In this document: in pieces, positions 24,331-33,007 of the stretch
Position numbering within the stretch: the stretch's first letter is position 1
How the letters are laid out: every line of letters begins with the position of its first letter
Assembly (NCBI RefSeq): GCF_042680125.1
Contig: NZ_JBHTNY010000009.1
Source of the DNA: Robinsoniella peoriensis
GTDB taxonomy: Bacteria > Bacillota > Clostridia > Lachnospirales > Lachnospiraceae
Length of the DNA: 64,000 bases
Reading direction: 5' to 3' (one strand)
Notes under the pieces: model-generated
Told to the model about the DNA's origin: nothing
What the model saw: the letters and a program-made list of their open reading frames with translations, nothing else
Database searches by the model: none
Position numbers and translations under genes: made by a program

Positions 24331-24888
24331 CCGTTTATGCGGTGAGTTGGTGTCGTTCCTTGACAACTGAATACCCATTCATCAAACACTTTCCTATTGC
24401 TATTGTGATGAGCATAAGCCACATTAGCGACTGCGCCACGATCTGCCGGAAGAAAACAACAAGATGCCACCATTTATTGATAAAGAGGTCTTCGGTTTGT
24501 TCTTTTCGTCAGGGAGCGAGAAACAGTCGGCTATCAATATCGGAGTGCTTCCGATACGGCGATAACAGGCAATGGGGATAATGATACTCCTGTCCGGCCA
24601 TAAAGTCGAGCGTTAAAAGCGTCGCAACAAGTGGGGGCAGCTTGGAGAGAACCTCGGAGGGGCTGAAATACCCGTGGAGCTGATACGCTGTCAGCCGTTT
24701 GATGACTTCCCACAGCAAATCGGGGTGTCGAGGACAAATAGGTTTGCTTGAAAATATATAGGCAGGCGGCGAAACGGGTAAATGAAACAGGAGTATTGTT
24801 TGTATCTCTCCGACCTTAATTTTGTTTTGCCGCCTGACCTCTACATAGGCGGTATGCACCGCCTAAATATTTTTAGGAGGTCAAATAG
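24331..24888. other. Degenerate accessory region without a clear gene
   Basis: I see no convincing gene. A minus-strand open frame (24509-24859) runs through most of it and reads like protein (HPDLLWEVIKRLTAYQL, then YFSPSEVLSKLPPLVAT) but matches no family I know and has no ribosome site. Nested inverted repeats CAGGCGGC/GCCGCCTG (about 24761-24834) and TAGGCGGT/ACCGCCTA followed by TATTTTT (about 24844-24871) could be a terminator. The stretch looks like debris between two element fragments. Confidence 0.35.
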
Positions 24889-25005
24889 AATGGACGCACG
24901 ACAGTCAACACCTACGGTCATTTGGAATACCAATCCAAGAAAGAAACCGCAGCGGCGATTGCAAGTTCTCTGCCACTTAAAACAATAGCAGTGCAGCAAA
25001 AATAA
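24889..25005 (+). pseudogene. C-terminal remnant of a tyrosine recombinase (tentative)
   Basis: A frame open from an in-frame stop gives TTVNTYGHLEYQSKKETAAA, which fits the T-x3-Y-x-H box around the catalytic tyrosine near the C-terminus of phage/Tn916-type integrases, ending with a short basic tail. All upstream parts are missing and no start is present. It would be the scar of a lost integrase module. Confidence 0.38.
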
Positions 25006-25115
25006 TCGGATAGTACTCAGGGCGGAAAAAGCCCGTAAAATCAAGGTTTTTTGAAAAACTCGGATAGAACTGTAACCGGGAGAACAAGAGATAATGGTAC
25101 TTGCAGAAAAAGGAA

Positions 25116-25148
25116 GAAGCCTGCAATCCATTGAGATTACAGGCTTCA
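25116..25148. repeat. Inverted repeat hairpin
   Basis: GAAGCCTG and CAGGCTTC form an 8-bp stem extended by AATC/GATT pairing inside. It lacks a T-tract on either strand. It lies in the otherwise empty stretch between the integrase remnant and the DUF1016 gene. Confidence 0.45.
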
Positions 25149-25292
25149 TGCTGTGGACACCATGGAAAAAAGATTTCTTATCTTTCCCCAAAGAGAGCGC
25201 CAAGTCCTCAAAATAAATCAGATTCTCCGCAACCACTTACCAATTTTATGATACCATAAATCCTCAAGCTTTTCATGGTCGTGTTCAAATAT

Positions 25293-26159
25293 TTATGCGA
25301 CTGTTTGCGCTTGGTGTACTTGCCATTGATAATTCCTGTCCTGCTTTCTGCTGAAAGGCGGCGGGAACTTCTTCGGTTGAACCATATCGGGCGGTGGCTT
25401 CAAATAGATGATTTGTTTCTGCGCCAATGTTTTCGACGAAACAGAACGTTCAAGAAACGGATAATCCCGCCAGCATAAAAAAGAATGTTTTCGCATATTT
25501 TTCATTCTTCTGCCGGTCGGAATCGTTGCGATGATTTCACTGTAGCCGCTGTCATTGCTTTGGAGCAGAGCATTCCCTTGGCGGGGAGGCTCACACGCTG
25601 TCGCAAACGGCCCACACGCCGTTTCAGCGATTGCGGTGGTGTCTACTGCTTCATCGGGACAGCTATCGTTTACAGGGGCGAAGCTGGGTTCCATTCCTTC
25701 AGAGCAGTTTTCTGTATAGAGGGCATCGGCAAAGGCACCCTCCTGAATGGCTTTCATGAGCGCCAGCTTGGAAAGGTTCCGTTCCGCCGCAAGGTCAATA
25801 TAAAATGAACGCTGCTCATCGGTTTCACAACACTCCAGTATCACGGCATTTTGTGTCCAGCCAAGGGACTGTGCCCTTTCCATAAGAACCGGGTTGTTTT
25901 CATAAGTGCGGTAAAAATCACGCATCCTGCGGAGATTACGAAGAGAGAAGCCTTTCAGCGATGGAAACCGGTTGGCGAGCATTTCAGCCAAATGTGGGAT
26001 AAATGCTTTTTCTCCCTGACGGCAGATACATTGACCGATCCGTGTATAAAGCTCCAGCAGTGCCCGATTGCAGGGCTTCTCGTCTTTTTCATAGCATTCA
26101 GCTACCGCAGAGGCAACCTGTTCCAGATACAGGGCGCTGTTCTTTTTCAATGCTTTCAT
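25293..26159 (-). CDS. DUF1016 N-terminal (YhcG-like) domain protein
   Basis: The 288-residue product begins with the DUF1016 N-terminal helical domain (about residues 1-140, including LRNLRRMRDFYRTY and LGWTQNAVILE), normally followed by a PD-(D/E)XK nuclease domain. Here the nuclease part is absent: the second half is low in conserved motifs and ends in a proline/lysine-rich tail, so this is a short or decayed version. The start behind AAAGGAGAAGTC is used rather than the frame opening at 26216. It is the last gene of a minus-strand series of element genes; the function is unknown. Confidence 0.65.
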   Translation of the reverse strand: MKALKKNSALYLEQVASAVAECYEKDEKPCNRALLELYTRIGQCICRQGEKAFIPHLAEMLANRFPSLKGFSLRNLRRMRDFYRTYENNPVLMERAQSLGWTQNAVILECCETDEQRSFYIDLAAERNLSKLALMKAIQEGAFADALYTENCSEGMEPSFAPVNDSCPDEAVDTTAIAETACGPFATACEPPRQGNALLQSNDSGYSEIIATIPTGRRMKNMRKHSFLCWRDYPFLERSVSSKTLAQKQIIYLKPPPDMVQPKKFPPPFSRKQDRNYQWQVHQAQTVA

Positions 26160-26243
26160 AGACTTCTCCTTTCCGGCTCCGTGGGAGCCTGTTTTTTTAT
26201 GTACCCGGCAGAGCAAGCTCCACCGGTGAAATGCTTGGAATTG

Positions 26244-26615
26244 TTAGTAGCTTTGTTTCATTTCAAGGCCGCCGTCTTGTTGTGCAGTTGCTTCATCCAT
26301 ATGAACGCCCAGCCGGTTGGGAAGATAATCACTCAGCCAAGTGCCGCCGAAGGCACTGTGTGACTGCAAACGCCATATGGCGAGCTTTCCCATATGCAAA
26401 TCCACATTTTCCATGGAAAACAGCAGATTGGTGCAGCCGTCATGCTCAAAAGCGAAAACCTCCTTGAAGGTATCGCCGTTTTGCAGGATACCTTCCTGTG
26501 TCAGCAGCTCGTTAATACCATTTACCCATTCTGAAAGCTCCCCGCCGCAGCCTTGAAGAATCAATCCTTCACGGTCTGTCATGGTGCGAAGCTCATCTGT
26601 CGTAATCCGTTTCAC
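26244..26615 (-). CDS. Conserved hypothetical protein of mobile elements
   Basis: The 123-residue protein starts at a GTG (VKRITTDEL) because the AAGGAGG site lies inside the longer frame and overlaps the stop of the upstream DUF4314 gene. It has no membrane helix or known catalytic motif; its middle (FEHDGCTNLLFSMENV) is beta-rich. Tight spacing suggests co-translation with the DUF4314 gene. I do not recognise its function. Confidence 0.6.
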   Translation of the reverse strand: MKRITTDELRTMTDREGLILQGCGGELSEWVNGINELLTQEGILQNGDTFKEVFAFEHDGCTNLLFSMENVDLHMGKLAIWRLQSHSAFGGTWLSDYLPNRLGVHMDEATAQQDGGLEMKQSY

Positions 26616-26629
26616 GGTATGGCCTCCTT

Positions 26630-26911
26630 TCATTCCATCCTCATGCCGAACTGCTGAGTGGGGCTTTCCTCCGGCTCAGACGGTGCCGGACGTGAAAGCA
26701 CTGAGAAGCCGTCCTCGCCGGGAACGACACCGAGGGTGCGTCCATTGTCAAAGGTGCAGTGAAGCGTGCCGATGTCATCCACAAAATTTACCGTCCCTTC
26801 CGTACCCGGCGCAATGGGGGCGTATGGGTCCTCCATGCTGTTCAGGCGGATACGGGTTCCGCTGGGATACCGCTCCTTCATCCGCTGTGCTTTTTGGTAA
26901 TCAAAAAACAT
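26630..26911 (-). CDS. DUF4314-like protein
   Basis: The 93-residue product has the short SH3-like domain of DUF4314: RMKERYPSGTRIRLNSMEDP, then PIAPGTEGTVNFVDDIGTLH and FDNGRTLGVVPGEDGFSV. Such proteins are small cargo or accessory proteins of conjugative elements. Two ATGs stand in front; the second is 7 bases from GGAGG and is chosen. The recombinase operon terminates just before it on the same strand. Confidence 0.75.
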   Translation of the reverse strand: MFFDYQKAQRMKERYPSGTRIRLNSMEDPYAPIAPGTEGTVNFVDDIGTLHCTFDNGRTLGVVPGEDGFSVLSRPAPSEPEESPTQQFGMRME

Positions 26912-26960
26912 TTTCATTCCTCCTGATTCAAATTTTCTGCCAGTTCCATGCAATATAGAA

Positions 26961-26993
26961 AATCAGGCGCGGGATATTTCCCCGCACCTGATT
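26961..26993 (-). terminator. Terminator of the serine recombinase operon
   Basis: AATCAGG-CGCGGG pairs with CCCGC-CCTGATT (each arm with one offset base), followed on the minus strand by TTTTCTATATT. It lies between the third recombinase gene and the DUF4314 gene. Confidence 0.65.
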
Positions 26994-27003
26994 GCCGTTG
27001 CCC

Positions 27004-28623
27004 TTATATAATCTGCTCAATCTCCGTTCCGTCCTTGAAACGGATGAGCAGTTTTTCTTCGCTGAGTACCGTGATGGCACTGATCAACTGCCGCACCGTG
27101 ACCTCGTCAAAGGTGGCGATGCCGGTGTCCACTGCTTCCAACTCGGCGGCCAGCTGCTCCGCCCGTTCATCCGCCTGTTCGGTATCCTGCCGATTTTTCT
27201 CCAGCTCGCTCCGTTTGGCCACCAGTGCGGAGAATTCCATACTGACCTTTTTCAGTTCCTCATCGTATTGGGTGGAATCCGCTCCCACGGCGGCAGCAAG
27301 CTGGAGAAGCCTGTACTGCTGTTCCCGCAGTTGGGACAGCCTGCTGTCGATGGCTGCGAGGCTGGTTTCGCCGTTCTCCGGCAAAAGGGCTGTTCGGATG
27401 CTGTCCTGCAGAATCGCTTTCAAGGTCTTTTGGCTGAACATTTCGTTCATGGCACTGACCACCGCAGTGTGAATCCGGCTTTCCTCCAGCGTAGGGGCAT
27501 CCTTGCAGAACTTTTTGCCGTTCTCCAGACGGTTGATACACCGCCAGACAATTTTTTTACCCTCCGGTCTGGTCCATGTCACCCTGCGGTAAGGGCTGCC
27601 GCAGTTCCCGCAGGATAACAGCTCGGTCAGCACATATTTGCCGCTGTATTTGGCAAGCTCGGTTTTGGCGGCTGTACTGACTTTTTTCAGGCTGGATCGC
27701 CGTGCCATTTCCTCCTGCACCCGCTGAAAGGTCAGCCGGTCGATGATGGCGGGATGACTGTTCTCCACGTAGTATTGGGGGAGCTCACCGGTGTTTTTCT
27801 TGGTCTGGCGGGTGAAAAGGTCTGCGATGTAGGTTTTCTGGAGCAGAGCGTCCCCCATGTATTTTTCGTTTCGAAGCATCCCCCGTATCACGCCGTCATT
27901 CCACTTTTTATGCCCCCGCGCCGTTTTGATGCCGTCCGCCTCAAGGTCTGCGATGATTTTGGCTACGCTGTGCCCAATCAGATACCGTGAAAAAATCCTG
28001 CGGACGATTTCCGCTTCCTCCGGGTCGATTTCAGGCAGATCGTTCTCGCCTCTGCGATAGCCTAAAAATCCGGCATAGTGGAAGTAAACCTTGCCATCCT
28101 TGAAATTCTTGCGGTGTCCCCAGCGGATGTTGCCGCTCATGGATTCGCTCTCGGCCTGTGCCTGGCTCATCATAAAGGTTAGGATCATCTCATTGTCCAT
28201 GTAGAGGGTGTTGACATTTTCCTTTTCAAAGAAAACACCCACGCCCATCCGCTTAAGCCTGCGGACATAATCCAGACCGTCCAGTGTATTCCGGCAGAAC
28301 CGGGACACCGATTTGGTGATAATCAGATCCACCTTGCCCTTTTCGCAGGCTTTGATCATCCGCAGGAAATCCTTGCGCTTTTTGGTAGAGGTTGCGGTTT
28401 TGCCCTCGTCCGCGAACATATCCACCATGGTCCACTCTTGCTGGGCGGCGATTTTTTCGGTGTAATATTCAATCTGTGCCTGATAGCTGTCAAGCTGTTC
28501 CTCGGAGTTGGTGGAAACGCGGCAGTAGGGCGCTACCCGCAGGCGCTGTTTGCGGATATCTTTCTGGTTGTGCTTGGGATCTGCGGGAATCACCGTGACT
28601 TTTCTCACTGCGCTTTCGGGCAC
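27004..28623 (-). CDS. Large serine recombinase, third gene of the trio
   Basis: The 539-residue protein has the resolvase catalytic domain (nucleophile Ser37 in YCRVSTNSEEQ; the SVSRFCRN arginine motif near 104-111), the recombinase DNA-binding domain, a zinc ribbon (CGNCG ... WRC ... FC, about residues 335-370) and a coiled coil tail. Such enzymes integrate or excise elements by serine chemistry. It overlaps the preceding gene by 19 bases and is the last of three recombinase genes, so it may act together with its neighbours as a hetero-oligomer. Confidence 0.92.
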   Translation of the reverse strand: MPESAVRKVTVIPADPKHNQKDIRKQRLRVAPYCRVSTNSEEQLDSYQAQIEYYTEKIAAQQEWTMVDMFADEGKTATSTKKRKDFLRMIKACEKGKVDLIITKSVSRFCRNTLDGLDYVRRLKRMGVGVFFEKENVNTLYMDNEMILTFMMSQAQAESESMSGNIRWGHRKNFKDGKVYFHYAGFLGYRRGENDLPEIDPEEAEIVRRIFSRYLIGHSVAKIIADLEADGIKTARGHKKWNDGVIRGMLRNEKYMGDALLQKTYIADLFTRQTKKNTGELPQYYVENSHPAIIDRLTFQRVQEEMARRSSLKKVSTAAKTELAKYSGKYVLTELLSCGNCGSPYRRVTWTRPEGKKIVWRCINRLENGKKFCKDAPTLEESRIHTAVVSAMNEMFSQKTLKAILQDSIRTALLPENGETSLAAIDSRLSQLREQQYRLLQLAAAVGADSTQYDEELKKVSMEFSALVAKRSELEKNRQDTEQADERAEQLAAELEAVDTGIATFDEVTVRQLISAITVLSEEKLLIRFKDGTEIEQII

Positions 28624-29492
28624 TTTGCATCCTCCTTTCCATCTGCTTCAAGGGATTTTCCGTTGATGAGCCGCAAGCGGAGACCGCCGTGGGCGGTAAA
28701 TTGGATTTCCTGCACTGCGGTTGTGAAAAGCTCTCTGAGAAGTTCCTCATTGATAGATTGTGTGAGGATTTTTTCCTTCAGTCTCTGCATCTGATCATAA
28801 GGCATAGAATCAGGCAGTCCGCTGTATTGCTCGGCGGCACAGGCCAGTATCAGCATTTTGGTATATTCCGCACCCGGCTCGGCTTTGTTCAGTTCCCGGA
28901 TGACCTCGTTTCGGATGCGTACCGCCTCCAGCGTCGATTCATTTGTATTCTGCGGCAGGAGCCAGTCTAAGAGGTTCGGGTTCTGCGCCAGCACATTCAG
29001 CCTTTCGGATAGGGCTGTGCGGATGTCCTCGTCCTCTATGTAACGGCGGTTGGTACAGCCCTCCTTTTCGCAGTACCAGCGGGGCTTTCCCCCAGCTCTG
29101 GTATCGCGGAGCATCCTGCCGCCGCACACGCCGCAGACCGCCTTTTCACGGATGGGTCTGATGTAATCCGGGCAGGGTGTATAGGTATTCTTTTCTCCCC
29201 GGACAAGCTGGGCACGCAAAAAGTCTTCCGGCTCAAGGATGGGGGGATATTCCTTTTCCCCAAGATAGCGTTCGTTTTCGAGGATGCGCTTAACCATGTG
29301 CTTGTTCCATTCAGCCGTGTGGCTGTGGTAACGAAGCCCCCGGCGCATCATTTCAGCGGCAATTTTGCTGTAGGCCATGCCGTCCACATAAAGTCTGAAA
29401 ATTTCTTTGACCGCCGCCGATTCTGTGGGGCTGCATTGTATCTCTCCCTTTTTCATGGTGTACCCGAAGGGGATTTTTCTCTGCCATGCCAT
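28605..29492 (-). CDS. Recombinase-domain protein without a catalytic domain (middle gene)
   Basis: The 295-residue protein starts directly at the DNA-binding recombinase domain (KIPFGYTMKKGEIQ), then has a zinc ribbon (CGVCG ... YCEKEGC, about residues 117-145) and a helical tail. The resolvase domain with the catalytic serine is wholly absent, and no hidden remnant is seen: only one base separates it from the upstream gene. It keeps a full-length DNA-binding part, so it probably serves as a site-recognition partner of the two catalytic recombinases rather than being a dead gene. Confidence 0.85.
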   Translation of the reverse strand: MAWQRKIPFGYTMKKGEIQCSPTESAAVKEIFRLYVDGMAYSKIAAEMMRRGLRYHSHTAEWNKHMVKRILENERYLGEKEYPPILEPEDFLRAQLVRGEKNTYTPCPDYIRPIREKAVCGVCGGRMLRDTRAGGKPRWYCEKEGCTNRRYIEDEDIRTALSERLNVLAQNPNLLDWLLPQNTNESTLEAVRIRNEVIRELNKAEPGAEYTKMLILACAAEQYSGLPDSMPYDQMQRLKEKILTQSINEELLRELFTTAVQEIQFTAHGGLRLRLINGKSLEADGKEDAKCPKAQ

Positions 29493-29493
29493 A

Positions 29494-31074
29494 TTACCGC
29501 ACCGTCCTTTCCATGGTTTCTTTCAGCATCAGACCGTTGTAGAGATTGAGATTCATCTCGGTTTCCGAAGAGATGAAGACGCTCTCCACCAGCGTTTCAA
29601 ACACTTCCTCCGTGAGTGCCTCTAAATATTCGGGACTGTCCTCCAGATAATCCAGCATGGCTTGGGTCGCTTTGATCTGACTGTCCTCGCCGTTGGCCTC
29701 CATAATACGGCGGCGTTGACGGCGCAGCTCCCGAAGCTTAAAGTCAATTTCGCCGGTTTGGGATAAATAAAGAGCAGAATCTACGTATCCTTTCGACTTG
29801 AGTCGAACAAGAACGAGATTCTGCTCGGTGAGCTGGGCGATTTCTTTGTCGATATCATTGATTCTGCGGTTGGAGCGAAGCTCCTTTTCCCGAAGCTCGG
29901 TCAGCTGGGTTAAGACCGGGGACAGGATTTGCGCACGATGCCGTTTCAGCTTGTGGTACATGCGGAGGATTGCCGTGACAATCTGTTCCTCCGGTATCTG
30001 TGAGGTGGGGCAAAGGTCTTTATCACGGTCATGCCTCCGGCAAGTCCAGTAGATCTTTTCATTGACGATTTTTCTGCGGAACAGAGTACCGCAGCCTTCA
30101 CAGCGGATTTTCTTTGCCAGCAGTGCGGAGGAAACCGTTCCGTTTGTCTGCCTCCGTCGGCTATCCATCAGTGCCTGCACCCGCTGAAAGTCCTCCTTGG
30201 AAATAATCGCCTCATGGCAGTTCTCTACAAAGTATTTCGGTTTCTCACCCTTGTTGCGCACCTGCCGGAACGGGATTTCGTTGGTGGCAAAGCTCTTTTG
30301 CCAGATCATATCTCCGGTGTAGGCGATGTTGGTGAGGATGTACGCCACCGTACTTGGGTGCCAGACGGTTCGCCCTTTGGTGCGGGGGACGCCTGCTTTG
30401 TTCAGCTCGTCTGCGATGTCATCCTTTCCCTGACCGCTGAGATAAGCGGCATAAATGCGGCGCACCACCTCGGCCTGTTCGGGAATAATCATTAGGGTGC
30501 GCCCCTCCAGCCTGTAGCCGTAAGGCTCGGACGGCGATAGGTAATCGCCCTTTTCCATACGGATGCGGACGCTGATGCGCATATTGTTTGAGTGGTTCTG
30601 TGACTCCATCTGTGAAAAAGCGCCGTAGATGGTGGCAATCTGCTCAGACGTCATTTTTCCGGTGTCGATGTTCTCCTTTTCAAAGTGGATGGAGATGCCC
30701 AGCCGTAAAAGCTCCCGCACATACTGGATATATTCCTTGGTGTTTCTCGCGAAACGGGATATGGATTTGACGAGGACGCGGTCGATCTTTCCGTCCCGGC
30801 AATCCTGAATCATCCGGTTGAATTCATCCCGCTTGCTTGCCACAAGGCCGGAGATGCCCTCGTCGGCATAAATGTCCGCCAGTTCCCAGCTCTCCTGTGC
30901 GGCGATATGCCGGGTGTAATAATCCACCTGTGCGATGTAGGAGTTCTGCTGATCCTCCGAATCACTGCTCACACGGGCATATGCCGCCACACGGAGCTTT
31001 GCCGTTTCCGGCTTTCGCGCCTGTATCAATGTGATTTTAGGCGCTTCCGCCGATGTTGAATTGGGTTGATACAT
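29494..31074 (-). CDS. Large serine recombinase, first gene of the trio
   Basis: The 526-residue protein has Ser36 in YARVSSDSEDQ, the SISRFARN motif near residues 104-111, a recombinase domain, a zinc ribbon (CEGCG ... WTCRRH, about residues 320-350) and a long coiled coil near 380-450. It starts at an ATG behind AAAGGAGGGA. It follows a MazF-like toxin gene and a 52-residue gene on the same strand and shares an operon with two more recombinase genes. It should catalyse integration or excision of the surrounding element. Confidence 0.93.
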   Translation of the reverse strand: MYQPNSTSAEAPKITLIQARKPETAKLRVAAYARVSSDSEDQQNSYIAQVDYYTRHIAAQESWELADIYADEGISGLVASKRDEFNRMIQDCRDGKIDRVLVKSISRFARNTKEYIQYVRELLRLGISIHFEKENIDTGKMTSEQIATIYGAFSQMESQNHSNNMRISVRIRMEKGDYLSPSEPYGYRLEGRTLMIIPEQAEVVRRIYAAYLSGQGKDDIADELNKAGVPRTKGRTVWHPSTVAYILTNIAYTGDMIWQKSFATNEIPFRQVRNKGEKPKYFVENCHEAIISKEDFQRVQALMDSRRRQTNGTVSSALLAKKIRCEGCGTLFRRKIVNEKIYWTCRRHDRDKDLCPTSQIPEEQIVTAILRMYHKLKRHRAQILSPVLTQLTELREKELRSNRRINDIDKEIAQLTEQNLVLVRLKSKGYVDSALYLSQTGEIDFKLRELRRQRRRIMEANGEDSQIKATQAMLDYLEDSPEYLEALTEEVFETLVESVFISSETEMNLNLYNGLMLKETMERTVR

Positions 31075-31166
31075 CTTTTTTCCCTCCTTTCAACGACATA
31101 CACTACCACACCTCCCGGCATATAGCTACCGAATCGTTGATAATATTCAGAAAACAATTCCGCGAC

Positions 31167-31325
31167 TCAGCATAGTGCGATGATGGTGGGTCGCAGCCTG
31201 CGTTCCAAGTCTTTTTTAATCCTTTCAATTTCCTGATCTGTCATGTTCTTGGCGGCCGCAAGACGTGTGAGCTGCTGCAGGGCGGCAGCGTACATCAGAT
31301 TACCGGATACCTGTGCGTTTGTCAT
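31167..31325 (-). CDS. 52-residue helical (SHOCT-like) protein
   Basis: This small gene begins with an ATGA overlap with the stop of the MazF-like gene and has its own GGAGGG site. The product is wholly helical, with ALQQLTRLAAAKNMTDQEIE followed by a lysine/arginine-rich helix resembling the SHOCT oligomerization motif. Its place right behind a toxin gene without an obvious antitoxin makes it a candidate antitoxin; it could also be a recombination accessory factor. The order toxin-first would be unusual. Confidence 0.65.
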   Translation of the reverse strand: MTNAQVSGNLMYAAALQQLTRLAAAKNMTDQEIERIKKDLERRLRPTIIALC

Positions 31326-31714
31326 GGTGTTTCCCTCCCTGATAAAATAGGCGTCGGAGCCAGTCCGACGCTGATTGCCAGCGCCTCGTCAATTTTTTTC
31401 ATTTCCTGTTCATCCAGCCTTCCGACATATTCCCGAAGCCTGCTGCGGTCTATGGTGCGTATCTGCTCCAAAAGCACAAAGGATTCCTTCAGGCGGCCGC
31501 AGGCATGACCGATGCTTGCATGGGTGGGGAGCGGCTTTTTCGGCTTCGCTGTAATGGCGGCGGCAATCACGGTGGGACTGTAACGGTTTCCAACGTTATT
31601 TTGCAGAATGATAAGGGGCCTTACACCGCCTTGTTCCGAGCCGACCGTTGGATTTAAATCTGCATAGTAGATGTCGCCTCGTAAAATGGTATTATGGAAC
31701 TGTTTCAAATACAC
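31322..31714 (-). CDS. MazF/PemK-family toxin
   Basis: The 130-residue protein has the MazF fold pattern: RGDIYYADLNPTVGSEQGGV (residues 12-31), RPLIILQNN, and a conserved T-x-K-x-x-LPTH segment. MazF enzymes cut single-stranded RNA at short motifs. No MazE-like gene stands in front; the overlapping 52-residue gene downstream is the only candidate partner. The start is uncertain, a GTG (used here) or a TTG two codons later nearer the AAGAGGTG site. It is the first gene of the recombinase operon and may stabilise the element. Confidence 0.85.
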   Translation of the reverse strand: MYLKQFHNTILRGDIYYADLNPTVGSEQGGVRPLIILQNNVGNRYSPTVIAAAITAKPKKPLPTHASIGHACGRLKESFVLLEQIRTIDRSRLREYVGRLDEQEMKKIDEALAISVGLAPTPILSGRETP

Positions 31715-31755
31715 ACCTCTTTTCCTATGCCGGTATTCTTAATGGCACAAAAATA

Positions 31756-31854
31756 AGAACCTCACGCCGTTTACAAAATCAAAGATTTTGACGGCTGAGA
31801 GAACCTTGTTGCTTCGCAATATGGGACCGCCGATCCCTAATGGCGTGAGGTTCT
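31756..31854 (-). promoter_or_regulatory. Branched RNA-like structure in the leader of the MazF-recombinase operon
   Basis: A perfect 13-bp stem, AGAACCTCACGCC (31756-31768) with GGCGTGAGGTTCT (31842-31854), encloses a CAAAATC/GATTTTG hairpin (31774-31780/31784-31790) and a TTGC/GCAA hairpin (31809-31819). A second GAGAACC at about 31798-31805 can compete for the same GGTTCTC, so two exclusive folds exist. It lies about 40 bases in front of the toxin gene. It could be an attenuator, a recombination site or a small RNA. Confidence 0.5.
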
Positions 31855-32345
31855 CATGGCTTCTGACATTAAGATTTTTCTTCTGTGCTTAATTTGACAC
31901 TACTCCCCAAGCACACAGAGCTCTGGTTTATAAGAGCTCAAAAGGCGACGGCCTGAACTGCGGCTGGCTTCACCGCATCATAGGAATCTCACCTCCACCG
32001 GGATCTCCGCTGGCTGCCCTCATTGCGTGGTCCCCAGGTCTTGTGGGGGCTGTGACTGGACAGAAGTATCAATATGGGCTGACGGGGTCATTGCAAAACA
32101 GGCTGCCACAGCCTGCTTTTCGGACGGATGGGTACCGCTTTGCACCTTATTTGGCCGTCTTTGATAGGGTGGAAAATGAGAAACCATGAACAGAATAAAA
32201 ATAATATGGTTGCTTTCATGTTCTCATCGCCGTCCTACAGGTGGTCTTGGCGCATCCTCCGGGGTCGCTTTCCCTTTTGGGGTCCGTCAGCTAACGTATT
32301 CAGGTCGTCGGATATGAAATTTTCAAAGAGCAATGAGGGTGAATA
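31855..32345. other. Gene-less conserved-looking region of the element
   Basis: No open frame here has a ribosome site and family pattern. A GAGCTC-centred inverted repeat (about 31918-31945) and GGCTG/CAGCC pairs near 32098-32112 are visible. It probably holds the promoter of the MazF-recombinase operon (minus strand), but I cannot point to clear -35 and -10 boxes. Confidence 0.3.
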
Positions 32346-32350
32346 GAAAA

Positions 32351-32385
32351 ACCCCCTCACTACTAAGCCGATTTCGTGAGGGGGT
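32351..32385 (-). terminator. Terminator of the sigma-like gene
   Basis: A perfect 10-bp stem, ACCCCCTCAC with GTGAGGGGGT, is followed on the minus strand by TTTTTCTATTC. It lies about 15 bases after the sigma-like gene's stop. Confidence 0.85.
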
Positions 32386-32400
32386 CTACAAAAAATATTT

Positions 32401-32853
32401 TTACTTTTCTATCATTTTTTTGAGCTTCAGCCGAATCTGTCGTTCACGGTAGCTGATAGTTTGTTGCTTGATACCGGTTTCCCGCTCCAATTCCGACTGA
32501 GATTTTCCTTGAAAGTACAGGGCAAAGATTAAAGCCTGTTCCTCCTTAGAAAGCTGTGCGAGGCATCGGTGGAGCTTTTCCGCTATGAGCTTGTCCACGA
32601 CCACATCCTCCACACGGGGAGAAGCAAGGTCTGGAATCCCATCCTCACCTGTTGTTTCCACCGTATCCATGGCACTGTAATAAAAGACGCCGTGTGCCAT
32701 ATCCCTTTCCTCCAGATAGGTTTCACGGCGCTTCATGCGGTGATAGGTAACATAGACTTCTTCGCTGACCGGCACAAGCTGACCCTGCACCTTGATTTGG
32801 TATTTTTTCTTGCTCTCCCTCTGATGCTGAGTGTCTCTTTTGATGCTTTTCAT
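32401..32853 (-). CDS. Sigma-70 region 4-like regulator of a conjugative element
   Basis: The 150-residue protein has a basic N-terminus, a VPVSEEVYVTYHRMKRRETY motif typical of the Tn916 orf7-type family, and a C-terminal helix-turn-helix of sigma region 4 (LSKEEQALIFALYFQ, SELERETGIKQQTISYRERQ). Relatives regulate transfer and excision genes of Tn916/Tn1549-like elements. The start behind AAAGGAGCAGATTTT is taken; a longer frame from 32988 is open but runs through an inverted repeat. It marks this stretch as element backbone. Confidence 0.82.
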   Translation of the reverse strand: MKSIKRDTQHQRESKKKYQIKVQGQLVPVSEEVYVTYHRMKRRETYLEERDMAHGVFYYSAMDTVETTGEDGIPDLASPRVEDVVVDKLIAEKLHRCLAQLSKEEQALIFALYFQGKSQSELERETGIKQQTISYRERQIRLKLKKMIEK

Positions 32854-32920
32854 AAAATCTGCTCCTTTGAATTTCAAATTTTTGAAATCCGCCGGAGCCA
32901 TCGAATCCGCATAAACGAAA

Positions 32921-32970
32921 CAAGACGGCAGGAGAACCTCCTTTGCAGGAAGTTCCGCACTGCCGTCTTG
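32921..32970 (-). terminator. Hairpin between the small gene and the sigma-like gene
   Basis: CAAGACGGCAG (32921-32931) pairs perfectly with CTGCCGTCTTG (32960-32970), and TTTCG follows on the minus strand. It can act as a partial terminator or attenuator in front of the sigma-like gene. Confidence 0.5.
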
Positions 32971-33007
32971 CGTTCTGGCGGATTTCATTTTTATTACTGA
33001 GGTACGG

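Noticed and set aside
24509..24859. Minus-strand frame of 116 codons in the degenerate stretch
   Set aside because: It reads somewhat like protein but has no start signal, no family match and inverted repeats at one edge; I list the stretch but not a gene.
32128..32346. 72-codon plus-strand frame before the sigma-like gene terminator
   Set aside because: Tryptophan/serine-rich translation, no ribosome site, runs into a minus-strand terminator.
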